Shown here in pieces: positions 63,322-64,000 of a stretch of DNA of 64,000 nt (position 1 is its first letter; every line of letters starts with the position of its first letter). This DNA is from Jannaschia sp. M317 (GTDB lineage Bacteria > Pseudomonadota > Alphaproteobacteria > Rhodobacterales > Rhodobacteraceae). The notes under the pieces are model-generated. The model did no database searches, was not told the DNA's origin, and saw only the letters and a list, made by a program, of their open reading frames with translations. The position numbers and the translations under genes were made by a program. The stretch is from NCBI RefSeq assembly GCF_025141175.1, contig NZ_CP081155.1, positions 3,377,001-3,441,000 of the forward strand. Reading direction: 5' to 3'.

Positions 63322-64000
63322 ATGATGTTGCGTGCGCTCCTCCTCTCCTTTCTGCCGCTGGCGGCCTTGGCCGGGACGCCCCCCGGCCCGGAATGCGTCG
63401 TGCTGCTGCATGGATTGGCGCGGGAGGATACCTCCTTTCTGCTGATGCAGGAGACGCTGACGCTGGAGGGGTATGCCGTCGTCAACAGCGACTACGACAG
63501 CACCGTGGCCCCGATCGAAGAGCTGGCAAGCACCGCCCTGCCCGAGGCACTGGCCGCCTGCCCCGCTGACGCCTACCGCGTGCATTTCGTCACCCATTCC
63601 ATGGGCGGCATCCTGCTGCGGCAATACGTGTCGCACCATCAGGTGCCGCGCCTGGGCCGGACGGTGATGCTGGCCCCGCCGAATCAGGGTTCGGAACTGG
63701 TAGACGAATTGGGAGAGCTGGCCCCCTTCGAATGGCTGAACGGCCCGGCAGGGGGCCAACTGTCGACCGATGGCCTGCCGGCGCGTCTGGGCCCCGTCTG
63801 GCGCAACGTGGGCATCATCGCCGGATCGCGCAGCCTGAACCCGGTCTATTCGGTGATCCTGCCGGGGGCGGACGACGGCAAGGTGTCGGTCGCATCCACC
63901 AAGGTCGAGGGGATGACGGCGCATCTGACCCTGCCCGTCAGCCACACCTTTCTGATGAACAACCCGGTCGTGATCGGTCAGGTGCTGTCGTTCCTGCGGA
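63322..64000 (+). CDS. Secreted alpha/beta hydrolase (esterase/lipase), C-terminus cut by window edge
   Basis: From ATG 63322 an open frame of 226 codons runs off the window. It has a signal peptide (MMLRALLLSFLPLAALA, cleavage before GTPPG), the oxyanion strand CVVLLHGLARED, and the nucleophile elbow FVTHSMGGILLRQY (Ser near residue 94). VSHTFLMNN near the visible end probably holds the catalytic His. The pattern fits periplasmic lipase-like hydrolases similar to palmitoyl-thioesterases. The remaining length is unknown. Confidence 0.88.
   Translation, partial: MMLRALLLSFLPLAALAGTPPGPECVVLLHGLAREDTSFLLMQETLTLEGYAVVNSDYDSTVAPIEELASTALPEALAACPADAYRVHFVTHSMGGILLRQYVSHHQVPRLGRTVMLAPPNQGSELVDELGELAPFEWLNGPAGGQLSTDGLPARLGPVWRNVGIIAGSRSLNPVYSVILPGADDGKVSVASTKVEGMTAHLTLPVSHTFLMNNPVVIGQVLSFLR

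Overview
The window is 64 kb of chromosome from a high-GC alphaproteobacterium, most probably a member of the Rhodobacteraceae (Roseobacter group). The evidence is a GcrA-type cell-cycle regulator, a phosphatidylcholine synthase of the one-step Pcs type, an FeS-type bacterial photolyase, a CP4-like EPSP synthase, the rpsA-ihfB-lapA-trpF-trpB order, and many short roseobacter hypothetical proteins. Coding density is high and 4-bp ATGA/GTGA overlaps are common. I saw no rRNA, tRNA, CRISPR array, prophage or intact insertion sequence.

Layout. 1-7.3 kb: end of a pirin gene, a small membrane protein, divergent cobT and cobS, a DjlA-like cochaperone, a nuclease-fold protein, pcs, and an SDR-DoxX/DUF2269 pair. 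7.3-16.7 kb: cytochrome P460, argD-argF, gcrA, an ABC-2 permease with a serine hydrolase, an EamA exporter, and an SDR coupled to a (6-4)-type photolyase. 16.8-28.4 kb: a secreted MORN-repeat protein, nadE, a VOC protein, ghrA, two aminotransferases, ygfZ, phzF-like and pepF. 28.5-30.3 kb: a patch of different composition with a GlxA-type regulator divergent from a RidA-family gene. 30.3-35.7 kb: NUDIX, pth and an operon of unknown-function genes, then a minus-strand trio (EF-hand protein, PepSY-like protein, membrane LuxR regulator). 35.8-47.96 kb: trpB, trpF, lapA, ihfB, rpsA, an MFS transporter, a dienelactone hydrolase, DUF2130, cmk and aroA, with a plus-strand P-loop kinase gene. 48-53.6 kb: an MBL hydrolase, trmB, purK/purE with a small ORF between them, hsp20, DUF1150 and a receiver-only response regulator. 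53.8-64 kb: a sulfate-activation enzyme fused to a DNA-binding domain, trxB/lrp, a retropepsin-like protease/RimK/AstE-like operon, ppaC, DUF2161, a second EamA transporter and a truncated esterase.

Most genes serve central metabolism: cobalamin, arginine, tryptophan, aromatic amino acids, purines, NAD, sulfate activation and translation. Three observations stand out. First, a winged-helix domain resembling EPS-associated MarR regulators is fused in frame to a complete ATP sulfurylase-APS kinase, and a long inverted repeat lies just upstream; the enzyme may regulate its own gene. Second, four intergenic copies of a tandem double-hairpin element have sequences that differ but a fixed architecture, and the first hairpin usually contains the stop codon of the upstream gene. 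Third, an operon links a secreted acidic EF-hand protein, an acidic-tailed PepSY-like protein and a membrane-anchored LuxR regulator, with non-ATG starts.
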